A DNA stretch of 64,000 nt from Photobacterium sp. TY1-4 (GCF_025398175.1 NZ_CP099735.1:558001-622000); one strand, 5' to 3'. Numbered from the stretch's first letter, positions 33,571-42,748 are shown. The notes: generated by a model not told the origin, from the sequence alone. Made by a program: numbers and translations.

Positions 33571-34619
33571 ACACCTTTGTCTCCCTGCTCACCACCCACT
33601 ATCATGAATTTCTCCGCCACTACGGCGACAGGCTCACCCCGGATATCCGCCGGGCAATCTCAGCGATGCGGCGCTGCCGGACTGAGCAGGCCGGCCATGC
33701 CCAGTGGTATTGCCCGCACTGCCGCCATGACGATCGGCTGCCGTTGGGCTGCGGCCACCGCGCTTGCCCGCAGTGCCAGCAACGCACGACCTCAGACTGG
33801 CTCGCCCGCCAGGAAGCAAAGCTGCTGCCGGCTGAGTATTTCATGCTGACCTTCACGGTGCCCGCGCCGTTGCGCGGCCTCGCCTGCACTCAGCCCAAAG
33901 CGTTCTATGGCGTGATGTTCCGGGTTGCGGCCTCGGTACTGAAGGACTTTACCCGCCGGCAGCATGGCGGGAGCAGCGGGTTTACTCTGGTGCTGCACAC
34001 CCATAACCGGCGGCGAGATATCCACCCCCATCTCCATGCCGTGATGCCGTCGGGGTTCTATCACCCGCAGCGCAGGCAGTGGCACAAAGGCAGGAAGGGC
34101 TTCCTCTATCACCACACCGCCCTGGCGAAAGTCTGGCGTGCACGACTGCTCGATGCCATTGCCCGTCACCCGACGCTGGGGCTGCCCCCGGCACCGCTGC
34201 CAGCCGCCTGGGTGGTTGACTGCCGCGCGGTCGGACGGGGCCTGCCGGCACTGCAATACCTGTCGCGCTACCTTTACCGGGGCGTTTTGCCCGACCAAGA
34301 TATTCTCCGGTTCGATGACCGTCAGGTGACCTTTCGTTACACCGACAGCCAGACCCGGCAACCGGCGACACGTACCCTGCCGGTGGTGCAGTTCCTGTGG
34401 TTGATCTTGCAGCATGTGCTGCCGAAAGGGTTACAACGGGTGCGGGACTACGGCTTGCTGCACGGCAGCGCGAGAGTACTGCGGCTGAGCATCCAGCTGA
34501 TGTTGCTCGGCTTACCGGCATGGCAGTTGCCTGTGAACACCGAGCCACAGCAAGCAACACGGGACTGTCCATGCTGCCGGCATACGATGTGCTGTGTCGG
34601 CATCACCCGACCGGGGTAG
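33567..34619 (+). CDS. IS91-family transposase (HUH, rolling-circle)
   Basis: A 350-residue transposase. Zinc-binding N-terminal segment (CRTEQAGHAQWYCPHC, CGHRACPQCQ), HUH motif in DIHPHLHAVMPSG, and the catalytic Tyr motif YLSRYLYRG near residue 225. A C-terminal pair of cysteines (CPCCRHTMCC) follows. The start overlaps the recombinase stop, so the two are coupled. A 250-base 3' untranslated region leads to the element's right end. Confidence 0.92.
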   Translation: MNTFVSLLTTHYHEFLRHYGDRLTPDIRRAISAMRRCRTEQAGHAQWYCPHCRHDDRLPLGCGHRACPQCQQRTTSDWLARQEAKLLPAEYFMLTFTVPAPLRGLACTQPKAFYGVMFRVAASVLKDFTRRQHGGSSGFTLVLHTHNRRRDIHPHLHAVMPSGFYHPQRRQWHKGRKGFLYHHTALAKVWRARLLDAIARHPTLGLPPAPLPAAWVVDCRAVGRGLPALQYLSRYLYRGVLPDQDILRFDDRQVTFRYTDSQTRQPATRTLPVVQFLWLILQHVLPKGLQRVRDYGLLHGSARVLRLSIQLMLLGLPAWQLPVNTEPQQATRDCPCCRHTMCCVGITRPG

Positions 34620-34871
34620 CCGGAAAAGGCAAACAGAATAAGGAGAATGGCACTGACCGCAACCAGGAGAAAGCCGACGCATGACCGAACTCAGGCGGTA
34701 ACCCATTGAAGTGAAACAAAGCATGATCACTTCCAGGCTGCGCTTGCCCTGAAGAAAGCCGCGGGCGCAACGCCCACCGAATCCCAAGCGAGCAATTTGC
34801 TTAATAAGGCCGTCCGGGCTTGTCCAACACCCGGATAGAAGTGTCGGCTGCGCGACACGTATCCTTATTTG

Positions 34872-35270
34872 TTAGGCTTTTTTGCACTTAGCATCTGCAC
34901 TTGAAGTAACTTTGTATGCTATGAACGCTGAAGCTAGGAAGAATATGCCAGCCCAAAAACTTAATGAAAAAACCACTGCTACTACGGCTATGGCGGTGCC
35001 CATATATGAAAAGAATACACTTGCGATCGCACTAGGGCGACTTATGAATTTGTCGAACCCCTGTTTAGTTTCATGTGTAGACAATAAAAAATGCTCTGCC
35101 ATAAAAGCAACTGCCATATGTGCAGGTAATGCAATAGCAAAACAAAAGGTTGAAAATATTAATATAGGCGTCAGGTTTGAAAGCGTAGTATAGGCAATGA
35201 GACTAGCGACGCAGAGACCCGCACCGGCATAATGTCTTGCCCTTAGCATATTTAGTTTTTCATCTATCAT
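34872..35270 (-). CDS. Multi-helix membrane protein, first cassette after attI
   Basis: A 132-residue protein with about four membrane helices (about 15-31, 33-57, 82-100, 105-122). As the cassette next to attI it is the most recently integrated and best placed for expression from an integron promoter. Its ends match exactly (GTTAGGC at 34871-34877 and 35300-35306), proving it is a cassette. No family recognised. Confidence 0.7.
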   Translation of the reverse strand: MIDEKLNMLRARHYAGAGLCVASLIAYTTLSNLTPILIFSTFCFAIALPAHMAVAFMAEHFLLSTHETKQGFDKFISRPSAIASVFFSYMGTAIAVVAVVFSLSFWAGIFFLASAFIAYKVTSSADAKCKKA

Positions 35271-35299
35271 TTCATACCTTTGCTAACTTTAACTTTTAA

Positions 35300-35318
35300 G
35301 CCTAACAGCGTATTAGGC
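35300..35318 (-). other. attI recombination site core
   Basis: GCCTAACAGCGTATTAGGC: core GTTAGGC read on the minus strand (35300-35306) with an inverted partner just upstream, the simple-site layout of attI. It lies between the first cassette and the intI upstream region. Confidence 0.75.
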
Positions 35319-35598
35319 TGCATGCTCGATTCCACACAGCAACCACACCGATCATTCCGAAACTATAACCGCAAAAAACCATTCATTTCAACCTGTTAGG
35401 TCACCAGTTTCAAACGTTAATCTTCAATACATCTGCATAAAGTAAGCATTGTGATTTAACGAGACCTCGTATGCAATCATTTCCTTATTGATTATCCTTT
35501 ATAATCAACCAGATAGAATTTTCATGTTGTTCAAAGCAAGCATCGTCTGTCTCGTTAATACCATAATTATTTGGAAAATAGGCCTGATTCAAATATAA
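35319..35598. other. attI/intI control region
   Basis: About 280 AT-rich bases without a gene, between attI and the SOS box. It should hold the rest of attI and the cassette promoter Pc, but I could not assign promoter boxes convincingly. Confidence 0.5.
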
Positions 35599-35614
35599 CT
35601 GTATATATATACAG
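35599..35614. promoter_or_regulatory. lexA box: LexA (SOS) box upstream of intI
   Basis: CTGTATATATATACAG is a perfect match to the CTGT-N8-ACAG SOS operator and a perfect palindrome, 23 bases before the intI start. LexA control of intI is established for Vibrio and class 1 integrons, so integrase expression should rise after DNA damage or DNA uptake. Confidence 0.92.
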
Positions 35615-35637
35615 ACAACCTCCTAAGGACGTTCATT

Positions 35638-36600
35638 ATGACAGGATCGCCATTTCTAAATCAGGTACGAATCGAACTACGCACACGCCAATACAGTATT
35701 CGCACTGAAAAAAGTTATTTGTATTGGATCCGATGGTTCATCAAGTTCAATGATGTGCGTCACCCTGCGGATATGGGCAATTCTGAGATTGAACGTTTTT
35801 TGAACCACCTCGCCGCCAATCGAGCAGTAAGTGCCGCTACTCAGAATCAGGCTTTATGCGCCATCATTTTTATGTACCGCTACGTGATTGGTAGGGAGAT
35901 CAGCCAACTACGCTATCAAAATTCTCGTACACCGAAGCGGATGCCCACCGTTCTTAGCGAGCGTGAGGTTAAAGCGATTCTCTGCCATTTAAGGGGAAAA
36001 TACTGGTTGCTGGCAGCAATTCTGTATGGTTGTGGGCTTCGCATTCAAGAAGCATTGTCGTTACGGATAAAAGACATCAATTTTGATTCCAAATCGATTT
36101 TCGTATTCAATGGCAAAGGCAGCAAGGATCGATATACTTTGCTGCCAAACTCCCTGATTTCCCCTTTGACAAAACAAGTCGAAATCGCCAGGCAAGTTCA
36201 TCAGAAAGATTTGGATGACGGTGCTGGCATGGCTTCTGTACCTCCGGCCCTGCTAAGAAAGTACAAGGGAGCATTAAAATTATATGGATGGCAATTCATT
36301 TTTCCATCGAGTCATCGCTGTATTCATCCTTATGATGGCTATGTGTGTCGACACCATTTACATGCCACCGCATTTGCCAGACAACTTCGAGAAGCCGTCA
36401 GGACCAGTGATATTTCCAAAAGAGTTACAGCACATACATTTCGCCACTCTTTCGCAACACGGCTGCTGGAAAACGGAACAGATATTCGAACCGTTCAAGA
36501 ACTTCTTGGCCATACTGATTTACGAACAACGGAAATTTACACACACGTTATTGGAAACCGTCGGGCGGGAACAAAAAGCCCTGTTGATTTCATCGTTTAA
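35638..36600 (+). CDS. intI: Integron integrase IntI
   Basis: A 320-residue tyrosine recombinase that recombines attI and attC. Catalytic residues: Arg in GCGLRIQEALSL, Lys in GKGSKDR, HTFRHSFAT, GHTDLRTT and Tyr in EIYTHV near residue 300. The IntI-specific insertion before the second box (KGALKLYGWQFIFPS, CRHHLHAT) is present, which separates it from XerC/D. AAGGA precedes the ATG. All functional residues are intact, so the integron is probably active. Divergent from the array. Confidence 0.96.
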   Translation: MTGSPFLNQVRIELRTRQYSIRTEKSYLYWIRWFIKFNDVRHPADMGNSEIERFLNHLAANRAVSAATQNQALCAIIFMYRYVIGREISQLRYQNSRTPKRMPTVLSEREVKAILCHLRGKYWLLAAILYGCGLRIQEALSLRIKDINFDSKSIFVFNGKGSKDRYTLLPNSLISPLTKQVEIARQVHQKDLDDGAGMASVPPALLRKYKGALKLYGWQFIFPSSHRCIHPYDGYVCRHHLHATAFARQLREAVRTSDISKRVTAHTFRHSFATRLLENGTDIRTVQELLGHTDLRTTEIYTHVIGNRRAGTKSPVDFIV

Positions 36601-36616
36601 ATACCGGACGACAAAA

Positions 36617-36634
36617 GCGAACCAACCGGTTCGC
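36617..36634 (+). terminator. Hairpin after intI
   Basis: GCGAACC and GGTTCGC arms around AACC; followed by CTTCTC rather than a T-run, so a weak terminator. The stem is almost the same as the gcvP terminator at the other edge of the integron. Confidence 0.5.
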
Positions 36635-36653
36635 CTTCTCGAACGTTCCTCAA

Positions 36654-37586
36654 TCACGGTCTCTGGTGGCTCAATCGATCTCGTACGCGGAAACTCATAT
36701 GCCAGTTGAATTTCACCGCACAGATGGCCAAGAGGATCAGGACAACGCCAACGCCCTGCAATACTGTGATGGTGTGGTCAAACGCCAGGTAATCCACAAA
36801 CAAAGCGGTGACTGGATAAATGAAGGATAAGATAGCGATCAGCGACGTACTTAGCCTTTGAAACCCGTCATACATGATGACGTACATGAATCCGGTATTC
36901 ACTAAGCCAAGAAACAACAGACTACCCCAGGAGGATGCTTCGATCGGGAGCTCTTCAAAATTGACCCAGGGCAGCAGGAATAACCCACCTAAAAAGACCT
37001 GAATTACCGCAATCACACTGGCGGGTACATGACTGACTTGTTTCGTCAGCAAGGTCGTAATGGTATACAAAAATGCCGCGCCTAACGCCAATAAGAGCCC
37101 CCAAACTGCGCCATCCGCCTTGCTTTCACCACGGATGACCGCCCAAATGTCATCGAGTGGGATCCCCACAACCAAGCCCAGGCCAATCATTGCAACAATC
37201 AAGCCAAGCATTGTATTGAAACCGGGCAGCTGCCGGGTTAACAGTGCACTCACGAGCACCAGCATCATGGGCTGCATATGGTAAGCAATTGTGGCGATGG
37301 AAAACGGGATATAGTCGAACGAGGCAAACAAGAGCACCCAGTTGCCAACCAGCGTCACGCCAGCGGCGATAATCACCCCAAGCACAGAAACCGTGATCAT
37401 CTCCTTTCGAAATTGCTTGGTCGCGGCCACATACGCAGCGAGAAACAGGGAGCCGATCAAACAACGGAAGAAGACCACATTCCAGAACGACTGCCCGGAC
37501 TCAATGACGAAATAGCCAATCGTCCCGGAGAGCATCATAGCGGCAACCATCTCCAGGGCGCCTTTTTCTTTATCTGAGCTAAACAT
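36654..37586 (-). CDS. EamA/DMT-family transporter
   Basis: A 310-residue inner-membrane protein with about ten helices in two repeats of the EamA fold, probably a metabolite or amino-acid exporter. Divergent from an Lrp/AsnC regulator with its start about 115 bases away, the typical pair for an exporter induced by an amino acid. Substrate cannot be deduced. Its 3' end lies 50 bases beyond intI. Confidence 0.85.
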   Translation of the reverse strand: MFSSDKEKGALEMVAAMMLSGTIGYFVIESGQSFWNVVFFRCLIGSLFLAAYVAATKQFRKEMITVSVLGVIIAAGVTLVGNWVLLFASFDYIPFSIATIAYHMQPMMLVLVSALLTRQLPGFNTMLGLIVAMIGLGLVVGIPLDDIWAVIRGESKADGAVWGLLLALGAAFLYTITTLLTKQVSHVPASVIAVIQVFLGGLFLLPWVNFEELPIEASSWGSLLFLGLVNTGFMYVIMYDGFQRLSTSLIAILSFIYPVTALFVDYLAFDHTITVLQGVGVVLILLAICAVKFNWHMSFRVRDRLSHQRP

Positions 37587-37702
37587 TTGCTATGTACCTT
37601 TAACAACTCATAGTGATAGCTTATAGATTACGCGTGAATACCCTATCAGCGAATACGATAAACAAGGCACATATCGGTTATCTCTTTAAAAAGGAAGTCC
37701 AA

Positions 37703-38185
37703 TTGAGAAAAGTACTTAAAAATGAAAAGTGGTCACTTGACGCCATCGACAGTCAGATCCTGACACTGCTGGACACCAATGCCCGACTCCCCGTCGCCGA
37801 GATAGCCCGTGCAGTCAATATGTCCTCGCCGAGCATCAATGAACGACTCAAAAAGATGGAAGAACATGGCGTCATTGCCGGATATACAGTCGAACTTGAT
37901 CCGGAAAGCTTTGGTTATCCTCTGATGGCCATTGTTCGCATGCGCCAGCACCCAGGAAAAATCAAGCAACTGGAAGCGATGATCGAGCGCATCCCGGAAA
38001 TCATCGAGTGCGATAAAGTCACAGGTGAAGACTGCTTCTTCGCCCGAATTTGCTTTGAAAGCATGTCGCAACTGGATGATGTGCTGGATAAAGTGTCGAC
38101 CCTGGCGGACACCAATACGTCCATTATCAAATCAACGCTGGTGAAACGGCGCAACGTTCCCTACCAATTTGCCGCCAAGCGCTAA
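37703..38185 (+). CDS. Lrp/AsnC-family transcriptional regulator
   Basis: A 160-residue regulator: helix-turn-helix (LDAIDSQILTLLDTNARLPVAEIARAVNMSSPSINERL) and a RAM ligand-binding domain (PLMAIVRMRQHPG onward). I use the TTG at 37703, five bases after AAGGAAG, because it gives the standard family length; a longer frame opens at 37613. Probably controls the divergent EamA exporter. Confidence 0.88.
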   Translation: MRKVLKNEKWSLDAIDSQILTLLDTNARLPVAEIARAVNMSSPSINERLKKMEEHGVIAGYTVELDPESFGYPLMAIVRMRQHPGKIKQLEAMIERIPEIIECDKVTGEDCFFARICFESMSQLDDVLDKVSTLADTNTSIIKSTLVKRRNVPYQFAAKR

Positions 38186-38266
38186 CCGATGTTCGGCTTC
38201 TCGTTCAACAATGAAACGAACAATCTGGTTTGGAAGTAATCTCCCAATAACTACTTCCATTGCGCT

Positions 38267-38293
38267 CCAAATGGGTGAATAACACCCATTTGG
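38267..38293. promoter_or_regulatory. 11-base perfect inverted repeat upstream of the phosphate symporter
   Basis: CCAAATGGGTG and CACCCATTTGG separated by five bases, with no T-run after it. It lies between the Lrp gene and the symporter and may be a weak terminator or an operator. Confidence 0.4.
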
Positions 38294-38437
38294 GATGCGT
38301 CAGTTCAAATTCTTAACTTTAAAATTTGACCAAGCCGCAAATCGTATCGAAGCATGCAGTCACGTCACCGAAAGGTAATACAAGTTGCATAACCTACACG
38401 TTCTTCTTCACCTTCATTATTTTTCAGAGGATATGGA

Positions 38438-39589
38438 ATGAGTGCGTATAGTGAAGCCTCGCCTGCATTGGGTGTGAATCAGAAATGGCCGCAGTGGCTG
38501 GCCGTTATCAGCTTAATTTATGTGATTTTACTGGCCGTCGGAATGATCGGTTCCGGATTTAAAGCCGCCACCGGGAATCATGCCAAAGAGTTGTTCGAAT
38601 TTGCTGCCAACCCCTTTATGGGATTAATCATCGGGACCATTTGTACGGCGTTGATCCAATCGTCCAGTACCGTTACCTCGATTATTGTCGGGATGGTTTC
38701 CGGCGGCTTACCCGTCGCGACCGCCATCCCGATGGTGATGGGCGCCAATATCGGCACCACCATCACCAATACCCTGGTGAGCCTGGGACACGTCCGGGAC
38801 AAGAACGAGTTTAAACGCGCTTTCTCCGCTGCCACAATACATGACTTCTTCAACGTTATCAGTGTATTGATCTTCCTGCCGCTGGAGATCATGTTCGGCT
38901 TTCTGGAGAAAGCTTCAGCGGTGATTGCGAATTTCTTCCTCGGCGGCAATTCCATGAGCATGAGCGGTTTGAACTTCATCAAACCCATCACCAAGCCGGT
39001 GATCAGTGCTATCAGCGACCTGCTGTCGACGCTGGGCCTGAACCAGACCATGGCCGGCGCCGTGACGATCATTCTCGGCATTGGTCTGATTTTCTTTGCC
39101 ATTACCTTAATCGGCAAACTGCTGAAAACCCTGATGGTCGGCAAAGCGAAACAAGTGCTTCACGCCGCCATTGGCCGTGGCCCGCTCAGTGGGATCGGCT
39201 CCGGCACGCTGGTGACAGTTCTGGTTCAATCTTCCTCAACCACCACCAGCCTGATGGTGCCGCTCGTCGGTTCAGGCGTATTCAAAGTCCGGGATATTTA
39301 CCCGTTTACTCTGGGCGCAAATATCGGAACCTGTATTACCGCGCTCCTGGCTGCCACGGCAATCTCCGGCGGAAATGCGGTGTTTGCACTGCAAATCGCA
39401 ATCGTCCACCTGGTCTACAACATTCTTGGCGTTGTGGTGATTTACGGCATTCCTTTCCTGCGTGAAATTCCGCTGATCCTTTCTGAAAAACTTGCCGGCG
39501 CCGCAGCGGAAAGAAAACTCTATGCGGTTGGCTACGTTCTGGGTGTGTTCTTTATTACCCCTGGACTTTTAATCATGGTCACTCGATAA
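38438..39589 (+). CDS. nptA: Na+/phosphate symporter, NptA type
   Basis: A 383-residue member of the Na/Pi cotransporter (PF02690, type II) family. Two inverted repeats each hold the signature QSSST (ALIQSSSTVTSI near 72 and LVQSSSTTTSL near 264) and a GANIGT stretch (near 110 and 290). Length equals V. cholerae NptA. GAGGA precedes the ATG. It takes up inorganic phosphate with Na+. Followed after 10 bases by a small gene, likely one operon. No clear PhoB box seen. Confidence 0.9.
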   Translation: MSAYSEASPALGVNQKWPQWLAVISLIYVILLAVGMIGSGFKAATGNHAKELFEFAANPFMGLIIGTICTALIQSSSTVTSIIVGMVSGGLPVATAIPMVMGANIGTTITNTLVSLGHVRDKNEFKRAFSAATIHDFFNVISVLIFLPLEIMFGFLEKASAVIANFFLGGNSMSMSGLNFIKPITKPVISAISDLLSTLGLNQTMAGAVTIILGIGLIFFAITLIGKLLKTLMVGKAKQVLHAAIGRGPLSGIGSGTLVTVLVQSSSTTTSLMVPLVGSGVFKVRDIYPFTLGANIGTCITALLAATAISGGNAVFALQIAIVHLVYNILGVVVIYGIPFLREIPLILSEKLAGAAAERKLYAVGYVLGVFFITPGLLIMVTR

Positions 39590-39599
39590 GGAGCACATC

Positions 39600-39845
39600 A
39601 TGGATCATCAAAAACTTGCTGAGATCGATAGCCGTATTCACGAACTGCGACATCTATTGGTGCAACTGGAAGAGGCTTCAGAAGCACTCCGTCAACAGGG
39701 GCAGCACGAAGCCGTCGATCATCTGGAAGACTACATGGATGCCACGGATGTTGATGTCACTAATATCGCTTTATTCAAAGAAGAAGCACTGAATGAGCTG
39801 AAAGCGTTGCTACAGCGGCTGAAAAATCTCATCTCCCACAGCTAA
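39600..39845 (+). CDS. Small helical protein in the nptA operon
   Basis: An 81-residue, highly charged, almost wholly helical protein (probable coiled coil; EIDSRIHELRHLLVQLEEAS, NELKALLQRLKNL). AAGGAG lies before the ATG and it starts 10 bases after nptA, so it is co-transcribed. Possibly a PhoU-like accessory reduced to a helical hairpin, which is only speculation. Confidence 0.7.
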   Translation: MDHQKLAEIDSRIHELRHLLVQLEEASEALRQQGQHEAVDHLEDYMDATDVDVTNIALFKEEALNELKALLQRLKNLISHS

Positions 39846-39874
39846 GTCACTCCCGCACGTTCAAAGCACCCACA

Positions 39875-39906
39875 AGCGAGTATTTTCATCAAATACTCGC
39901 TTTTTT
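39875..39906 (+). terminator. Terminator after the nptA operon
   Basis: AGCGAGTATTT and AAATACTCGCT arms with a five-base loop and a following T-run of six. Confidence 0.88.
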
Positions 39907-40171
39907 GTCCGACCGGACATTTGCTGTGTGCTCACAACGACCCTTCGCTCAGTTTGGTTGACCGCAACAATTTAACGGTTTCTGCAACGCTCTCTGCTCG
40001 ACTTCCGACCCTGACGTCATTCAGTAAACAGATAACGCCACAGAAAAAATACGTGACGTGAATCACCAAACATATCGCAACAACTGAACCTGGTTATTAA
40101 TTTATGTGAAAATCATCGCCGTTAAACCGCAATTACATTGAATAATACTTTGGTTAACTTTGAGGGACACA
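39907..40171. other. Intergenic region before the chemoreceptor
   Basis: About 265 bases, no gene. It should contain the chemoreceptor promoter; the AT-rich stretch near 40095-40150 is the likely place. Confidence 0.4.
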
Positions 40172-41617
40172 ATGAGAGAAGTTGATTTCAGGCCGATTGA
40201 TCGGCTGCTTATAAAAACCAATGTGACGGATAAATTCTGGATTCTGTTCTGCTTGTTTGCCGTGGTGCTGATTGGCTTTTCAGGAAAACACTACTTCTCG
40301 ACATTGGATCACCTCAGTACAACCAGCCGGGTCAGCGCACAAGCCCAGGTCGATACCGCAGTGACGACCCTGCTGGCGATCAAAGCCGATGAAGCCCAGG
40401 TACAGCAAGTCCTGCAATCCCAAGGCATTCAACTTCGTTCTTCCATCGCTTCTTCCTCCGATCAACAAGTCACTGCATCTTCCACCATTCATGGCCAATA
40501 TGCCGTTCTTACGGTGCCGGCAGTCGACGCAGCCGCCAAAAGCGCCGCACTCACCCAATTTGCCCTCTCTTTTCTGCCTTTGTTGCCACTGGCAATCATT
40601 TTTTACTGGGTATCAACGCACTTGATGGGCGCGCTTTGGGTGATCCATCAAACCACCCGCCGCCTTGCTGACGGCGATTTAACCTCACGGCTGGGTTTCC
40701 ACATTGGCCGGGATGAATTCGGCGTGATCGGTCACGAGCTGGACCGTACCATGGATACCATCAGTGACATGGTCAATACCGTGAAATCCGGCTCGGCGAC
40801 GCTGTATGAAACGGCCACTGCATTTTCGCAAGACGCCAAAGTATCTGAGGCCAGCGTGAACAAGCAATACGCCTCCGTAGACTCTGTCGCAACGGCGATG
40901 GAAGAAATGTCAGCAACCGCCACAGAGATTGCAAACTACGGTGTGCAGGCATCAGATCAATCGGACCGAGACACCACCCGCATCATGCAAAGCAATGATC
41001 GCGTCCAGGAAGCGATTGCGATGATGACCACCCTGTCGCAGCATACGCGCAGTGCCGCAGACAGTGTGATCAGCCTGAATGAGAAAGCGACCGCGATCAA
41101 TGATGTGATCACCACGATCAATGCAATCTCGGAACAAACCAACTTGCTGGCACTTAACGCTGCCATTGAAGCGGCCCGGGCCGGGGAACAAGGGCGCGGT
41201 TTTGCCGTGGTCGCGGATGAAGTGCGTACCCTGGCCAGCCGGACACAAAATGCCACCATTGAAATTCAGGGCATGATCGATCAGCTTCAGTCCGAGACTC
41301 AGGAAATCTCGCTGAAAACAAATCAAACCCTGGCGCAAGCGGAGCAAAGCAGCCTGCTGATTGGTGAAATTGGCACGGATGTCAGCGAAATTGCTGACTC
41401 AGCCAAATCTCTGATGGACATGAGTGCTCAGATTGCGACGGCGGCTGAAGAGCAGACGGCGGTGGTCAATGAAATTGCATCGGAGTTAAACGATATTCGG
41501 GAGCAGTCCAGCCAACTGCTGAACGCATCGCAAGAGTCAGTCGGGAATATTCAGCAGCTCACCGACACATCACAATCCCTCAATGAAGTGCTGAAAAAAT
41601 ACCGTACTTCAAACTAA
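40172..41617 (+). CDS. Methyl-accepting chemotaxis protein
   Basis: A 481-residue chemoreceptor: helix about 17-38, a short periplasmic domain (only about 80 residues), helix about 128-147, HAMP (about 148-205), and a signalling domain with the hairpin tip [19 protein letters not shown]. The small ligand domain is unusual and lacks a recognisable Cache or four-helix motif. The start is the ATG at 40172 after GAGGGA; the in-frame TTG at 40160 overlaps that ribosome site. Confidence 0.9.
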   Translation: MREVDFRPIDRLLIKTNVTDKFWILFCLFAVVLIGFSGKHYFSTLDHLSTTSRVSAQAQVDTAVTTLLAIKADEAQVQQVLQSQGIQLRSSIASSSDQQVTASSTIHGQYAVLTVPAVDAAAKSAALTQFALSFLPLLPLAIIFYWVSTHLMGALWVIHQTTRRLADGDLTSRLGFHIGRDEFGVIGHELDRTMDTISDMVNTVKSGSATLYETATAFSQDAKVSEASVNKQYASVDSVATAMEEMSATATEIANYGVQASDQSDRDTTRIMQSNDRVQEAIAMMTTLSQHTRSAADSVISLNEKATAINDVITTINAISEQTNLLALNAAIEAARAGEQGRGFAVVADEVRTLASRTQNATIEIQGMIDQLQSETQEISLKTNQTLAQAEQSSLLIGEIGTDVSEIADSAKSLMDMSAQIATAAEEQTAVVNEIASELNDIREQSSQLLNASQESVGNIQQLTDTSQSLNEVLKKYRTSN

Positions 41618-41700
41618 TCTGAATCCGGCTCTTTGTTGCGCAGGCTCTTTGTTGAGAAAAGTACCTCGCACAGCAAAGAGCCATCATTGCCATTCTCGTC

Positions 41701-42480
41701 TCAAATCCCAACCAGTAACCCCGAGGTAATGACCTGCCGGTGCTGTTTGAGATAGTCGATGTCGGCCAGATAACTCAAATGATGTCCCTGGGCGATGTTT
41801 GTCTTGAACTGCGCATTACCTGCATCCGCTTCGCTCTGCATGAACGCCACCAGGGCCGCGAGTCGCTTCATCATCATCTCAACCAACAGTTGTCGCTGCG
41901 CAGCGCTCGCCCCGTAGGCATCACAAAATGCCCTGGCCCGCTCAATCTGTGCTGACAGGGTCCCCAGCGCATCCGTCGGATCGGTTTTGAAAGGTGCCCA
42001 ACAATAAACGGCATACGCCATATCCCACACTCTGGGACCGGGATGCGCCGTATCGAAATCAAAGACGCCGCTCACGACTTCCCCGTTCAGAGCGACATTA
42101 TAAGGCGCGAAGTCGCCGTGGCAGATCACTTCCTGCGGCGCTTGTGCAGGCAGCATCCATTGATGTTGATGGTCTGAGTTCGATGATAAAAAGCTGACAG
42201 AGGCGTCATGGAGCTGCCGCAGCAAACTGGCCGCAGAAGTTAACGCATGGTGGCTGGCAATGGCCCCCGAAAGCGGATAGTTGTACGTCTCGCCTTCGAT
42301 GTAGCTCAATACCTCCTGTTCACCGTCAACGCTAATAAACCTTGGGCAATTCATCACGCCGTGAACATGTAAATGCTCCAGCAGGCGGTGAATGGTCGCC
42401 GACCACGGATTCAATGGCCGGATGACCCGATCTTCGTCGTGATAAATCGCTCTTTCCGGGCTCCCGATCTGTTTTCCCAT
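41701..42480 (-). CDS. Aminoglycoside phosphotransferase (APH) family kinase
   Basis: A 259-residue kinase-like protein. The catalytic loop ICHGDFAPYNVALN (near 137-150) and the metal-binding FDFDTAHPGPRVWDMA (near 157-172) are intact. These proteins phosphorylate small molecules; an antibiotic substrate is not implied. It heads or joins a run of minus-strand genes for small modifying enzymes up to 47.4 kb. Confidence 0.85.
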   Translation of the reverse strand: MGKQIGSPERAIYHDEDRVIRPLNPWSATIHRLLEHLHVHGVMNCPRFISVDGEQEVLSYIEGETYNYPLSGAIASHHALTSAASLLRQLHDASVSFLSSNSDHQHQWMLPAQAPQEVICHGDFAPYNVALNGEVVSGVFDFDTAHPGPRVWDMAYAVYCWAPFKTDPTDALGTLSAQIERARAFCDAYGASAAQRQLLVEMMMKRLAALVAFMQSEADAGNAQFKTNIAQGHHLSYLADIDYLKQHRQVITSGLLVGI

Positions 42481-42529
42481 GAAGCAGTTTTCCCTTCCGT
42501 TCCCTTACGCCCCCTAACAAGCAGGAGCC

Positions 42530-42748
42530 CTATTGACCTGACTCGACCATCGCCATAATTTTTGTCGCTTTTTCGAAGTGGTCCAACTGGTGGGTTTGGA
42601 TCCACCACGTCGCCGCTTCCATCAGCAGCTCAGGTTCATCGTTTTTGTTGGCAAAAAACGCATAAAACGACACACCAACATGCTCGCCTTTCTGGCTGAT
42701 TTTCTTACTGCAAACTTGAATGACTTTCTCTCGTAACGACTGGCGCAT
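42530..42748 (-). CDS. Small conserved-looking protein, unknown
   Basis: A 72-residue soluble protein with an AAAGGAAG ribosome site before the ATG. Starts basic (RQSLREKVIQVCSKKI) and ends acidic, with an aromatic middle (SFYAFFANK, ATWWIQTHQLDHF). Not recognised. Confidence 0.55.
   Translation of the reverse strand: MRQSLREKVIQVCSKKISQKGEHVGVSFYAFFANKNDEPELLMEAATWWIQTHQLDHFEKATKIMAMVESGQ

Larger units (their letters stand above)
32601..34873 (+). mobile_element. IS91-like element with tyrosine recombinase, copy 2 (full length)
   Basis: About 2.27 kb with two overlapping genes. Left end GAACGAAGCCGCTACGCGGC; right end hairpin GTGTCGGCTGCGCGACAC then GTATCCTTATTTGTT. TTTGTT lies at both junctions (32595-32600 and 34868-34873). 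Removing one TTTGTT and the element restores an attC R'' reading TTTGTTAGGC, which matches the 5' end of the first cassette at attI. Much more GC-rich than the cassettes, so it came from elsewhere. Confidence 0.88.

Noticed and set aside
34700..34877. The repeated 3' stretch of the IS91-like element (hairpins CCGGGC, GTGTCGG...) considered as the species' own attC
   Set aside because: It continues without break into the transposase 3' region in all copies, and true attC bodies are found on the left side of both long copies. Only TTTGTT and the RRRY bases belong to attC.
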